Shown: positions 1 through 6,891 of the stretch, in pieces
Position numbering within the stretch: position 1 is the first letter of the stretch
Layout: every line of letters begins with the position of its first letter
The notes under the pieces: model-generated
The model's database searches: none
What the model was told of the DNA's origin: nothing
What the model saw: only the letters and a program-made list of their open reading frames with translations
NCBI GenBank assembly: GCA_934621665.1
Contig: CAKTUT010000077.1
Span: 1 to 8,118, forward strand
Source: an uncultured Oscillospiraceae bacterium
GTDB taxonomy: Bacteria; Bacillota; Clostridia; Oscillospirales; Oscillospiraceae
Length of the DNA: 8,118 nt
Direction of reading: 5' to 3'
Program-made: the position numbers and the translations under genes

Positions 1-157
1 GTTTCTGGCAAAGGATGCAGATCCGGGGCTGACCGAGCCGCTTGCCAAAAGCAGCCGGGAGGCCGGAATTGAGCCCATATGGGCTGCGTCGATGCAGGAG
101 CTTGGCAGTGCCTGCGGAATATCCGTTGGTGCGGCGGCAGCCGCCATTTTGCGCTGA
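1..157 (+). CDS. ybxF: L7Ae/L30e-family RNA-binding protein, C-terminal part (5' end outside window)
   Basis: The reading frame entering at base 2 is open for 51 codons and stops at TGA 155-157. The visible protein contains FLAKDADPGLTEPL, then a SMQELGSACGISVGAAAAAI segment and a final LR. This matches the second half of small (about 80 aa) L7Ae-family proteins such as Bacillus YbxF, which show AKDADP, SMKKLGKACGIEVGAA and end at nearly the same point. Family members bind kink-turn RNA, and the YbxF type associates with the ribosome. The position directly before rpsL is the usual place for this gene in Firmicutes and supports the call. About 30 N-terminal residues lie outside the window. I infer that it is the upstream cistron of the str operon; the gap to rpsL is 94 nt. 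A 4-bp GCGC/GCGC inverted repeat straddles the stop codon but is too small to interpret. Confidence 0.88.
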   Translation, partial: FLAKDADPGLTEPLAKSSREAGIEPIWAASMQELGSACGISVGAAAAAILR

Positions 158-178
158 CGCGCCATAATCTGGTCCCAA

Positions 179-199
179 CGGAATATCTTTGATATTTCG
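179..199 (+). promoter_or_regulatory. Hairpin in the leader between the L7Ae gene and rpsL
   Basis: CGGAATATC (179-187) pairs with GATATTTCG (191-199) around a TTT loop, giving 9 bp with one G-U. Two further C-G pairs (175-176 with 200-201) could stack after a 2-nt bulge. No T-run follows, so this is not a standard terminator. It lies about 40 nt before the rpsL Shine-Dalgarno site AAGGAGG (238-244). It could be an mRNA processing or regulatory element, or chance. A GATAAT at 201-206 resembles a -10 box but has no -35 partner. Confidence 0.35.
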
Positions 200-251
200 G
201 GATAATAATAAACGCTGTCAAACAGCAACACTTGAGAAAGGAGGAAAATGA

Positions 252-677
252 ATGCCTACTTTTAATCAGCTGGTAAGAAAGGGCAGAGAACAGTCCACCT
301 ACAAGTCCACTGCTCCCGCTCTGCAGAAGGGTATCAACACCCTGAAGAACCGCACGACCGATCTGTCTTCTCCGCAGAAGAGAGGTGTCTGCACTGCTGT
401 TCGTACCACCACCCCGAAGAAGCCGAACTCTGCTCTTCGTAAGATCGCCCGTGTGCGTCTGACGAACGGCTATGAGGTTTCCGCTTACATTCCCGGCGTC
501 GGTCACAATCTGCAGGAGCACTCTGTCGTGCTGATCCGCGGCGGCCGTGTCAAGGATCTTCCTGGCGTCCGTTATCACATCATCCGCGGCACGCTTGACA
601 CGCAGGGCGTCCAGGGTCGTATGCAGGCTCGTTCCAAGTACGGCGCGAAGAAGCCCAAGGCTGGCAAGAAGAAGTAA
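252..677 (+). CDS. rpsL: 30S ribosomal protein S12
   Basis: S12 sits at the decoding centre of the 30S subunit and helps monitor codon-anticodon pairing. The 141-aa product starts [13 protein letters not shown] and contains the family signatures SPQKRGVC (40-47), [11 protein letters not shown] (54-64) and [20 protein letters not shown] (84-103), ending in a lysine-rich tail. The extra segment at about residues 18-39 is typical of Gram-positive S12 and absent from the 124-aa E. coli protein. The residues usually altered in streptomycin resistance are wild type here: K56 and K57 (E. coli K42/K43), K101 (K87) and P104 (P90). D102 is the aspartate that is methylthiolated in some bacteria. The start at 252 is set by AAGGAGG at 238-244 with 7-nt spacing. 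An ATG at 248 overlaps but stops after five codons. It is followed by an unusually long gap before rpsG. Confidence 0.98.
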   Translation: MPTFNQLVRKGREQSTYKSTAPALQKGINTLKNRTTDLSSPQKRGVCTAVRTTTPKKPNSALRKIARVRLTNGYEVSAYIPGVGHNLQEHSVVLIRGGRVKDLPGVRYHIIRGTLDTQGVQGRMQARSKYGAKKPKAGKKK

Positions 678-831
678 TCTTCCCGGCACCTATTGCACTG
701 ATGCCTTTTTGCAAGGCAACGCCTTGCTGAGAGTTTTTATAGATTGTAAAACCTCTTGGCAGGCACAAAGAACGGAGGATGCAATGCCTCCGAAGTACCT
801 ATGAAATCATTTTATGAAGGAGGGAAGCAAA
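678..831 (+). promoter_or_regulatory. Structured rpsL-rpsG intercistronic region (probable mRNA regulatory element)
   Basis: This 154-nt gap contains no plausible gene but several inverted repeats. GCAAGGC (711-717) pairs perfectly with GCCTTGC (721-727) around AAC. The segment 730-739 can pair with 747-756 (AGAG/CTCT and TTTTA/TAAAA, one mismatch). CGGAGG (773-778) pairs with CCTCCG (787-792). GCCTT at 703-707 can also pair with AAGGC at 713-717, which would exclude the first hairpin. T-runs lie at 706-710 and 734-738, but neither abuts a strong stem, so a clean terminator is not supported. In E. coli, S7 represses its operon by binding the S12-S7 intercistronic mRNA; an analogous role here is inference. 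The rpsG Shine-Dalgarno site AAGGAGGG (817-824) closes the region. Confidence 0.45.
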
Positions 832-1302
832 GTGCCCAGAAGAGGTAATGTTCCCAAAAGAGAAATTCTGCCGGATCCGATCTACGGTTCTGTTCTGGTG
901 ACGAAGCTTGTCAACAGCATCATGCTGGACGGCAAGAAGGGCGTCGCACAGAAAGTCGTCTACGGCGCTTTCCAGATCGTAGAAGAGAAGACCGGTAAAT
1001 CTGGTCTTGAAGCTTTCCAGCAGGCCATGGAAAATATCATGCCCGCTGTCGAAGTCAAGACCCGCCGCGTCGGTGGCGCCAACTATCAGGTGCCTATCGA
1101 GGTGCGCCCGGCCAGACGCCAGACCCTTGGCCTGCGCTGGCTGACAACTTATAGCCGCAACAGAAGTGAGAAGACCATGAAAGAGCGTCTTGCCGGCGAG
1201 ATCATGGATGCCTGCAACAACACGGGCTCCGCAGTCAAGAAGCGCGAGGATACGCACAAGATGGCCGAAGCCAACAAGGCTTTCTCTCATTTCCGCTGGT
1301 AA
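832..1302 (+). CDS. rpsG: 30S ribosomal protein S7
   Basis: S7 is a primary 16S rRNA-binding protein that nucleates assembly of the 30S head and lies near the E site. I place the start at GTG 832, preceded by AAGGAGGG (817-824) with 7-nt spacing. This gives a 156-aa protein beginning [20 protein letters not shown], exactly the usual bacterial length and N terminus. An in-frame ATG at 814 would put the ribosome binding site inside the coding sequence and add six non-conserved residues, so I reject it. Other signatures are the DGKKGVAQ segment (33-40), the RNA-binding beta-hairpin [14 protein letters not shown] (78-91), [13 protein letters not shown] (92-104) and the C-terminal [15 protein letters not shown] tail. 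It is followed 18 nt later by fusA and is clearly co-transcribed with it. Confidence 0.97.
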   Translation: MPRRGNVPKREILPDPIYGSVLVTKLVNSIMLDGKKGVAQKVVYGAFQIVEEKTGKSGLEAFQQAMENIMPAVEVKTRRVGGANYQVPIEVRPARRQTLGLRWLTTYSRNRSEKTMKERLAGEIMDACNNTGSAVKKREDTHKMAEANKAFSHFRW

Positions 1303-1320
1303 TTACAAAAGGAGAGCAAA

Positions 1321-3399
1321 ATGCCAAGACAGTTTTCACTTGAGAATACAAGAAACATTGGCATCATGGCACACATCGACGCAGGCAAGACCACGACTAC
1401 GGAGCGTATCTTGTTCTACACCGGTGTGAACTACAGACTTGGCGAGACCCATGAGGGCACGGCCACCATGGACTGGATGGAGCAGGAGCAGGAGCGTGGC
1501 ATCACGATCACCTCTGCCGCTACCACCTGCCACTGGAAAGGCGTCCGCATCAATATCATTGATACCCCGGGTCACGTTGACTTCACGGTCGAGGTTGAGC
1601 GTTCGCTGCGCGTGCTTGACGGTTCTGTAACTGTTCTGTGCGCCAAGGGCGGTGTTGAGCCCCAGACCGAGACTGTATGGAGACAGGCCGACAAATATCA
1701 TGTTCCCCGTATTGTGTATGTCAATAAAATGGACATGATGGGTGCCGATTTCTTCAATGTCCTGAAGATGATGGACGAGCGTCTCAAGTGCGTCGCAGTT
1801 CCGCTTCAGCTGCCGATCGGCGCGGAAGAAAGCTTCCGCGGCGTCATTGACCTGATCAAGATGAAAGCCTATGTGTTCTACGATGAGCTGGGCAAGGATA
1901 TGCGCGAGGAAGAAATTCCTGCGGATATGCTGGATCAGGCAAAGTCGTACCGTGACCATATGCTGGAGCAGATCTCGGACCAGGACGAAGAAATCATGAT
2001 GCTTTATCTTGAGGGTGAAGAAATCCCTCAGGAAATGATCCGTACGGCGCTGCGCAAAGCCACGATTGCCAACAAGGTAATCCCGGTTCTCTGCGGTTCT
2101 TCCTACAAGAACAAGGGTGTACAGGAGCTGCTTGACGCGATTGTCGAGTATTTGCCGTCGCCTTTGGACAAGCCCGCCATTACGGGTACAAACCCCAAGA
2201 CCGGTGAGGAGGAAGAGCGTCCCGCTGATGACAGCGCGCCGTTCTCTGCACTGGCCTTTAAGATCGCCACCGACCCCTATGTTGGTAAGCTCGCGTTCTT
2301 CCGCGTCTACTCCGGTTCGCTGGAGGCTGGCAAGACCGTTCTGAACACCAACAAGAACGTCCGTGAGCGTATGGGCCGCATTCTGCTGATGCACGCGAAC
2401 CACCGCGAAGATCTGCCCTGCGTTTATTCCGGCGATATCGCTGCGGTTGTGGGTCTGAAGAACACCACCACCGGCAATACGCTGTGTGACATGGATCACC
2501 CGATCATTTTGGAGTCCATGGAATTCCCAGAACCGGTTATCCGTGTGGCGATTGAGCCCAAGACGAAAGCCGGCCAGGAGAAGATGGGCATCGCGCTGGC
2601 AAAGCTGGCAGAAGAAGATCCCACATTTAAAACCTACACCGATGAAGAAACCGGCCAGACCATCATCGCTGGTATGGGTGAGCTTCATCTGGAAATCATT
2701 GTTGACCGACTGCTCAGAGAGTTCAAGGTTGAGGCCAATGTCGGCGCACCGCAGGTTGCCTATAAGGAGACCATCAAGAAGAAGGTCAACCAGGAAACCA
2801 AGTACGCCCGTCAGTCCGGCGGTAAGGGTCAGTATGGCCATGTTAAGATTACCGTTGAGCCGAACGAAAGCGGCAAGGGCTTTGAATTCATCAACGCCAC
2901 CGTTGGCGGCTCGATCCCCAAGGAATACATTCCTGCGGTTGAGCAGGGCGTCCGCGGCGCTATGGAATCCGGTGTTCTGGCCGGCTTCCCGGTTGTTGAC
3001 GTCAAGGTCACACTGTATGACGGCTCTTATCACGAGGTTGACTCCTCTGAAATGGCGTTTAAGATTGCCGGTTCTATGGCATTCAAGGAAGCCTGCCAGA
3101 AAGCGCAGCCCGTTGTGCTTGAGCCGATCATGAAAGTCAGCATCATCGTTCCCGACGAGTATATGGGCGATGTTATCGGCGACATTTCCAGCCGCCGCGG
3201 CAGTGTCCGTTCGCTCGAGCCGCGAAATGGCGCACACCAGATCGACGCATGGGTTCCGCTGTCCGAGATGTTTGGCTACGCAACCAATCTGCGCAGCCGC
3301 ACGCAGGGTCGCGGTCAGTTCTCGATGGAACCCAGCCACTACGTTGAACTGTCCCAGAGCCTGACGGACGAGGTCGTCCGCAAGCGCAAGGGCGTGTAA
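1321..3399 (+). CDS. fusA: Translation elongation factor G
   Basis: EF-G is the GTPase that drives tRNA-mRNA translocation and, with RRF, ribosome recycling. The 692-aa protein has the standard five-domain length. The G domain shows G1 AHIDAGKT (17-24), switch I RGITITSA (59-66), G3 DTPGH (81-85, with the catalytic histidine), G4 NKMD (135-138) and G5 GSS (259-261). Domain II runs roughly 290-400 and domain III about 400-480, including [10 protein letters not shown] (451-460). Domain IV includes [16 protein letters not shown] (528-543) and its tip loop SYHEVDSSE (569-577), where H571 matches the decoding-site histidine of E. coli. Domain V ends [24 protein letters not shown] at 1310-1314 sits 6 nt before the ATG. 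The motifs mark it as the canonical translocating EF-G; I see no sign of a FusB-target or tetracycline-protection paralogue. Confidence 0.98.
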   Translation: MPRQFSLENTRNIGIMAHIDAGKTTTTERILFYTGVNYRLGETHEGTATMDWMEQEQERGITITSAATTCHWKGVRINIIDTPGHVDFTVEVERSLRVLDGSVTVLCAKGGVEPQTETVWRQADKYHVPRIVYVNKMDMMGADFFNVLKMMDERLKCVAVPLQLPIGAEESFRGVIDLIKMKAYVFYDELGKDMREEEIPADMLDQAKSYRDHMLEQISDQDEEIMMLYLEGEEIPQEMIRTALRKATIANKVIPVLCGSSYKNKGVQELLDAIVEYLPSPLDKPAITGTNPKTGEEEERPADDSAPFSALAFKIATDPYVGKLAFFRVYSGSLEAGKTVLNTNKNVRERMGRILLMHANHREDLPCVYSGDIAAVVGLKNTTTGNTLCDMDHPIILESMEFPEPVIRVAIEPKTKAGQEKMGIALAKLAEEDPTFKTYTDEETGQTIIAGMGELHLEIIVDRLLREFKVEANVGAPQVAYKETIKKKVNQETKYARQSGGKGQYGHVKITVEPNESGKGFEFINATVGGSIPKEYIPAVEQGVRGAMESGVLAGFPVVDVKVTLYDGSYHEVDSSEMAFKIAGSMAFKEACQKAQPVVLEPIMKVSIIVPDEYMGDVIGDISSRRGSVRSLEPRNGAHQIDAWVPLSEMFGYATNLRSRTQGRGQFSMEPSHYVELSQSLTDEVVRKRKGV

Positions 3400-3409
3400 A
3401 TGATGCTGC

Positions 3410-3428
3410 GGAGACATTGTTTGTCTCC
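3410..3428 (+). other. Hairpin downstream of fusA
   Basis: GGAGACA (3410-3416) pairs perfectly with TGTCTCC (3422-3428) around TTGTT. The next bases are AAGCCCTAAAAA rather than a T-run, so it is not a normal intrinsic terminator. It lies 11 nt after the fusA stop and just before the tuf promoter. It could protect or separate the fusA 3' end from the tuf transcript; that role is inferred. Confidence 0.4.
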
Positions 3429-3444
3429 AAGCCCTAAAAACCTC

Positions 3445-3473
3445 TTGTCAAATGCGGAAGTTTCGTGTATGAT
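3445..3473 (+). promoter_or_regulatory. Sigma-A-type promoter for tuf
   Basis: TTGTCA (3445-3450, 5 of 6 matches to TTGACA) and TATGAT (3468-3473, 5 of 6 matches to TATAAT) are separated by exactly 17 nt. Transcription would start near 3480, giving a leader of about 47 nt that carries AAGGAGG at 3511-3517. An extra promoter for tuf inside the str operon would let EF-Tu be made in excess over the ribosomal proteins, as is known in several bacteria. The element is read from sequence only. Confidence 0.72.
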
Positions 3474-3526
3474 GAGATGGATGTAGAAAATTTAAATAAC
3501 CACCCATTTTAAGGAGGATATTTTCA

Positions 3527-4783
<1,257 letters not shown>

Positions 4784-4800
4784 TTCCCGGTAATAAGTAA

Positions 4801-4835
4801 TAAAAGAGGATGCTTCGGCATCCTCTTTTATTTTT
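4801..4835 (+). terminator. Intrinsic terminator of the str operon/tuf
   Basis: TAAAAGAGGATGC (4801-4813) and GCATCCTCTTTTA (4818-4830) form a perfect 13-bp stem capped by a TTCG tetraloop. Two more A-T pairs are possible at the base. It is followed directly by TTTTT (4831-4835). It begins 18 nt after the tuf stop codon and should end the whole operon. Confidence 0.96.
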
Positions 4836-4915
4836 GCAAAAAATTTTGGCTCTGCCGCGAAGTGACACAATCCCCGCTGCTGTCTGTGCGAAAATGGCGG
4901 CAGGGAGGGAGCAAA

Positions 4916-5626
4916 ATGAGAAAATACTTGGTTCGCGGCGCAGTGCTGCTTCTGGTTTCGCTGCTTTTGATATTCAGTGCAAACGCGGCGGGTGAACGGG
5001 TTTGGCATGAGGCGTATCTGGGCGGTTATCCGGATGGCACGATTCGACCGGAGGCAGTCATAACGCGCGCGGAGCTGGCGCAGGTGCTCTATCGGATGAT
5101 GGATGCAGGTAGGCGTGCGGAGCTGGACACGCACGATACGTGCTTTCTGGACGTCATGCCGAATCACTGGGCGTACCGCGCGGTGACGGCGGCGACAGAG
5201 CTTGGCGTAATGTATGGCTTTGACGACGGAACATTCCATCCGGACGATGGCGTGAGCCGAACACAGCTGGCGCTGATTTTGACGCGCATTGTGCATGTCT
5301 CGGCGGCAAACGGCGCGATGCCGGATCTGGCGGCGCGCTGGCAGGCGCAGGAGATCAGTTTTACGGCGGAAAACGGATGGGTGATGGGCTATGACGGCGA
5401 GAAATTTGTACCGGACGAGCCGCTCACGCGTGCAGAATTTGCGCAGATCTTCAACCGTGTCCTTGGCCGCATGCCGCGAAGTGTGGACGATCTGATGGTT
5501 GGCATGACGCTGTGGAGCGATAACGGTGATACGGCGGCGTGGTACTTTTTCGATTTGCAGGAGGCAGGCTGCAGCCACGCTGCGGAAACGTGTGCAGATG
5601 GTGAGCGCTGGACGGCGCTTGGCTAG
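4916..5626 (+). CDS. Secreted S-layer homology (SLH) domain protein
   Basis: The 236-aa product starts at ATG 4916, with AGGGAGG (4902-4908) 7 nt upstream. A GTG 18 codons earlier would put charged residues before the signal peptide and lacks a ribosome binding site. MRKYLVRG plus a hydrophobic core (9-20) and SANAAG suggests a signal peptide cut near residue 24. Three SLH repeats follow: a partial one (31-61, GGYPDGTIRPEAVITRAEL), a full one (77-125, FLDVMPNHWAYRAV to DDGVSRTQLALIL) and a third (about 138-183, GYDGEKFVPDEPLTRAEFAQ). The C-terminal WSDNGDTAAWYFFDLQEAGC segment is a fourth, degenerate unit often seen at the end of such proteins. SLH repeats bind pyruvylated secondary cell-wall polymer through [ST]RAE-type motifs, present here at 50-53 and 171-174, with SRTQ at 114-117. 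There is no enzymatic domain, so its specific job is unknown. No convincing terminator separates it from the next gene. Confidence 0.88.
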   Translation: MRKYLVRGAVLLLVSLLLIFSANAAGERVWHEAYLGGYPDGTIRPEAVITRAELAQVLYRMMDAGRRAELDTHDTCFLDVMPNHWAYRAVTAATELGVMYGFDDGTFHPDDGVSRTQLALILTRIVHVSAANGAMPDLAARWQAQEISFTAENGWVMGYDGEKFVPDEPLTRAEFAQIFNRVLGRMPRSVDDLMVGMTLWSDNGDTAAWYFFDLQEAGCSHAAETCADGERWTALG

Positions 5627-5676
5627 GGCTGGTTGAGACTGGGAAAATAGTGATAGCTTTTTTTACGCAAATCCGT

Positions 5677-5682
5677 TATACT
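5677..5682 (+). promoter_or_regulatory. Possible -10 element for the nucleotidyltransferase gene
   Basis: TATACT (5677-5682) matches 5 of 6 bases of the sigma-A -10 consensus. It lies 18 nt before the Shine-Dalgarno site AGGAGG (5700-5705) of the next gene. At 16-18 nt spacing there is only poor -35 sequence (TAGCTT at 5654-5659), although a run of seven T (5658-5664) lies in the spacer. Read-through from the SLH gene is an equally fair possibility. Confidence 0.4.
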
Positions 5683-5711
5683 GAGAAAAAGAGAAAAACA
5701 GGAGGCGCGAT

Positions 5712-6575
5712 ATGAAAGGAATCGTTCTGGCCGCGGGCAAGGGTACGCGGATGTATCCGATGACGCTGCCGGTGTGTAAGCCGCTGCTGCCGGTCTATGA
5801 TAAGCCGCTGATTTATTACCCGATTTCTGTTTTGATGCAGGCGGGCATTCGGGATATTCTGATCATCGTCCCGCCGGATGAGATGTACGCGTTCGTCAAG
5901 CTGCTGGGCGACGGCTCAGACCTTGGCCTGCGCATTTCCTACCGGATTCAAAAGGTGCAGCGCGGCATTGCTGACGCATTTATCATCGGCGAGCAATTCG
6001 CCGACGGGGATGAAGTCTGCTTGATTCTGGGCGACAATATTTTCTGCGGCAGCGGCTTTGCCGGATGCTTCCGCGAGGCGGCGGACGCGGCAAAGCGGGG
6101 CGGCGCGGTGGTATTCGGATATCCGGTGGAAGATCCGCGTCCGTTCGGCGTGGTGGAGATGGGCGCAGACGGCCGTGCGCTTTCCATTGAGGAAAAGCCG
6201 CAGCATCCCAAGTCCAACCTGATTGTGCCGGGACTGTATTTCTATGACGGAAGCGTCTGCGCGCTTGCGCGCACGCTCAAGCCATCGGCGCGCGGTGAGC
6301 TGGAGATCACCGACCTCAACCGCATCTATCTGGAAAAGGAGCAGCTGCGCGTTGTGCGTCTGCCGGACGAGATTACGTGGATGGATGCAGGCAATGCCCG
6401 CAGCCTTTTGCGTGCGGCGGACATGGTCATGCAGCACCAGAAGCAGACCAGCCGGCAGATTGCCTGCCTGGAGGAGGTTGCGTGGCGCATGGGCTTTATT
6501 CCGAAAGAGCAGATGCTGGCGCTTGGTCAGTCCATGAAGCAGACAGACTATGGACAGTATATTCTGTCACTTTAA
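5712..6575 (+). CDS. rfbA: Glucose-1-phosphate thymidylyltransferase (RmlA/RfbA family)
   Basis: Enzymes of this family join glucose-1-phosphate and dTTP to give dTDP-glucose, the first step toward dTDP-rhamnose and related surface sugars. The 287-aa length matches the family. The nucleotide-binding loop is LAAGKGTRMYP (6-16). K23 lies in KPLLPVYDKPLIYYP, Q80 and G85 match the thymine-contacting segment, and LGDNIF (106-111) supplies the metal aspartate D108. EEKPQHPKSN (160-169), GLYFYD (174-179), SARGELEITDLNRIY (192-206) and WMDAG (223-227, second metal aspartate) follow. The C-terminal CLEEVAWRMGFI and YGQYIL segments are typical of true RmlA. It departs from the usual motifs (AAGKG for GGSG, KP for KQ, GIADAF for GLAQAF, MDAGNARSLL for LDTGTHxSLL), so exact nucleotide preference is less sure. 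No rmlB, C or D is next to it. AGGAGG (5700-5705) lies 6 nt before the ATG. Confidence 0.88.
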   Translation: MKGIVLAAGKGTRMYPMTLPVCKPLLPVYDKPLIYYPISVLMQAGIRDILIIVPPDEMYAFVKLLGDGSDLGLRISYRIQKVQRGIADAFIIGEQFADGDEVCLILGDNIFCGSGFAGCFREAADAAKRGGAVVFGYPVEDPRPFGVVEMGADGRALSIEEKPQHPKSNLIVPGLYFYDGSVCALARTLKPSARGELEITDLNRIYLEKEQLRVVRLPDEITWMDAGNARSLLRAADMVMQHQKQTSRQIACLEEVAWRMGFIPKEQMLALGQSMKQTDYGQYILSL

Positions 6576-6600
6576 AATTGCACAAAACACGTTCAATAAC

Positions 6601-6638
6601 AGACAAAGACCGGCTGCGAACGCGGCCGGTCTTTGTCT
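6601..6638 (+). terminator. Strong hairpin after rfbA, probable terminator
   Basis: AGACAAAGACCGGC (6601-6614) pairs perfectly with GCCGGTCTTTGTCT (6625-6638). Inside, T6615-G6624, G6616-C6623 and C6617-G6622 can extend the stem to 17 bp with a GAAC loop. It lies 25 nt after the rfbA stop. The tail (ATGTTCGACG) has no proper T-run, so it may be an inefficient terminator or a 3'-end stabiliser. Confidence 0.6.
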
Positions 6639-6800
6639 ATGTTCGACGAAAAATGATAATTTTTCGCCAATGGCGAACGCTCAGCAAAAGTTCAGCCTTT
6701 CGGAAACATCCCCCGGAAAGGCGGACTTTTGAACGTTCAGTAGACGCGAAAGCGCGGGAAATGCCGAAAACGCGCCACATCTGGCACACTGCGCTGGCGC
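6639..6800. other. Non-coding, hairpin-dense intergenic region
   Basis: The gap between rfbA and the permease (6576-6891, 316 nt) has no reading frame with a ribosome binding site or recognisable protein. It holds several inverted repeats besides the hairpin at 6601-6638. CGAAAAAT (6647-6654) pairs with ATTTTTCG (6659-6666) around GATA. TTCGCC (6663-6668) pairs with GGCGAA (6672-6677) and competes with that stem. GCCTTTC (6695-6701) pairs with GAAAGGC (6716-6722), flanked by AAAAGT/ACTTTT (6686-6691 and 6725-6730). There is a palindrome TGAACGTTCA (6730-6739), and GCCA/TGGC (6774-6785). I see no promoter that would drive a small RNA from here. The function is unknown. Confidence 0.5.
6675..6740. 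repeat. Pair of near-identical 10-bp direct repeats, one within a palindrome
   Basis: GAACGCTCAG (6675-6684) and GAACGTTCAG (6731-6740) differ at one base and start 56 bp apart. The second copy overlaps the perfect 10-bp palindrome TGAACGTTCA (6730-6739). They lie upstream of the permease promoter, at about -85 to -150 from its -35 box. They could be binding sites for one regulator, but two short copies can also be chance. Confidence 0.3.
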
Positions 6801-6829
6801 TTGCCAAGACTCTGACGGTATGATATGAT
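6801..6829 (+). promoter_or_regulatory. Sigma-A-type promoter for the purine permease gene
   Basis: TTGCCA (6801-6806) and TATGAT (6824-6829) are spaced by exactly 17 nt, each with close matches to consensus. An overlapping TATGAT at 6819-6824 would be only 12 nt from the -35 and is less likely. The predicted start near 6836 gives a leader of about 55 nt. A small TGGC/GCCA inverted repeat (6795-6806) covers the -35. Confidence 0.7.
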
Positions 6830-6844
6830 TGATACATGGATCGA

Positions 6845-6865
6845 CGGTTCGATGTGATCGAATCG
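6845..6865 (+). promoter_or_regulatory. Hairpin in the permease leader
   Basis: CGGTTCGAT (6845-6853) pairs with ATCGAATCG (6857-6865) around GTG, giving 9 bp with one G-U. ATCGA (6840-6844) can instead pair with TCGAT (6849-6853), so two hairpins are mutually exclusive. The element would lie within the first 30 nt of the mRNA and ends 13 nt before the Shine-Dalgarno site AAGGAG (6879-6884). It could stabilise the 5' end or form an operator in DNA. Confidence 0.45.
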
Positions 6866-6891
6866 CGAAAAGAAAGAAAAGGAGTGTCATT

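Noticed and set aside
201..206. GATAAT as the -10 box of an rpsL promoter
   Set aside because: No -35-like sequence lies 16-18 nt upstream, and the gap continues an operon that starts before the window.
709..752. Promoter in the rpsL-rpsG gap (TTGCTG 724-729 with TAAAAC 747-752)
   Set aside because: The spacing is 17 nt but the boxes match only 3 of 6 and 4 of 6 consensus bases; the sequence is better explained as hairpin arms.
814..831. ATG 814 as the start of S7
   Set aside because: It would place the Shine-Dalgarno sequence AAGGAGGG inside the coding region and add six residues not found in the family; GTG 832 gives the standard 156-aa protein.
1336..3417. 693-codon open frame on the minus strand opposite fusA
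   Set aside because: It mirrors fusA almost end to end, has no known domain or ribosome binding site, and is a side effect of the strong codon bias of a highly expressed GC-rich gene.
4844..4871. Promoter for the SLH gene (TTTTGG with CACAAT, 16-nt spacing)
   Set aside because: Both boxes are poor matches. The gene must have a promoter in 4836-4915 or rely on read-through, but I cannot point to one.
4862..4915. GTG 4862 as the start of the SLH protein
   Set aside because: No ribosome binding site precedes it, and it would bury the signal peptide behind 18 residues; ATG 4916 has AGGGAGG at good spacing.
5622..5664. Terminator after the SLH gene (GCTA/TAGC then seven T)
   Set aside because: The stem is only 4 bp across a 28-nt loop, far too weak for an intrinsic terminator.
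6377..6823. Open frame overlapping the end of rfbA and running into the intergenic region
   Set aside because: It shares most of its start with rfbA in another frame, has no ribosome binding site, and its translation looks random.
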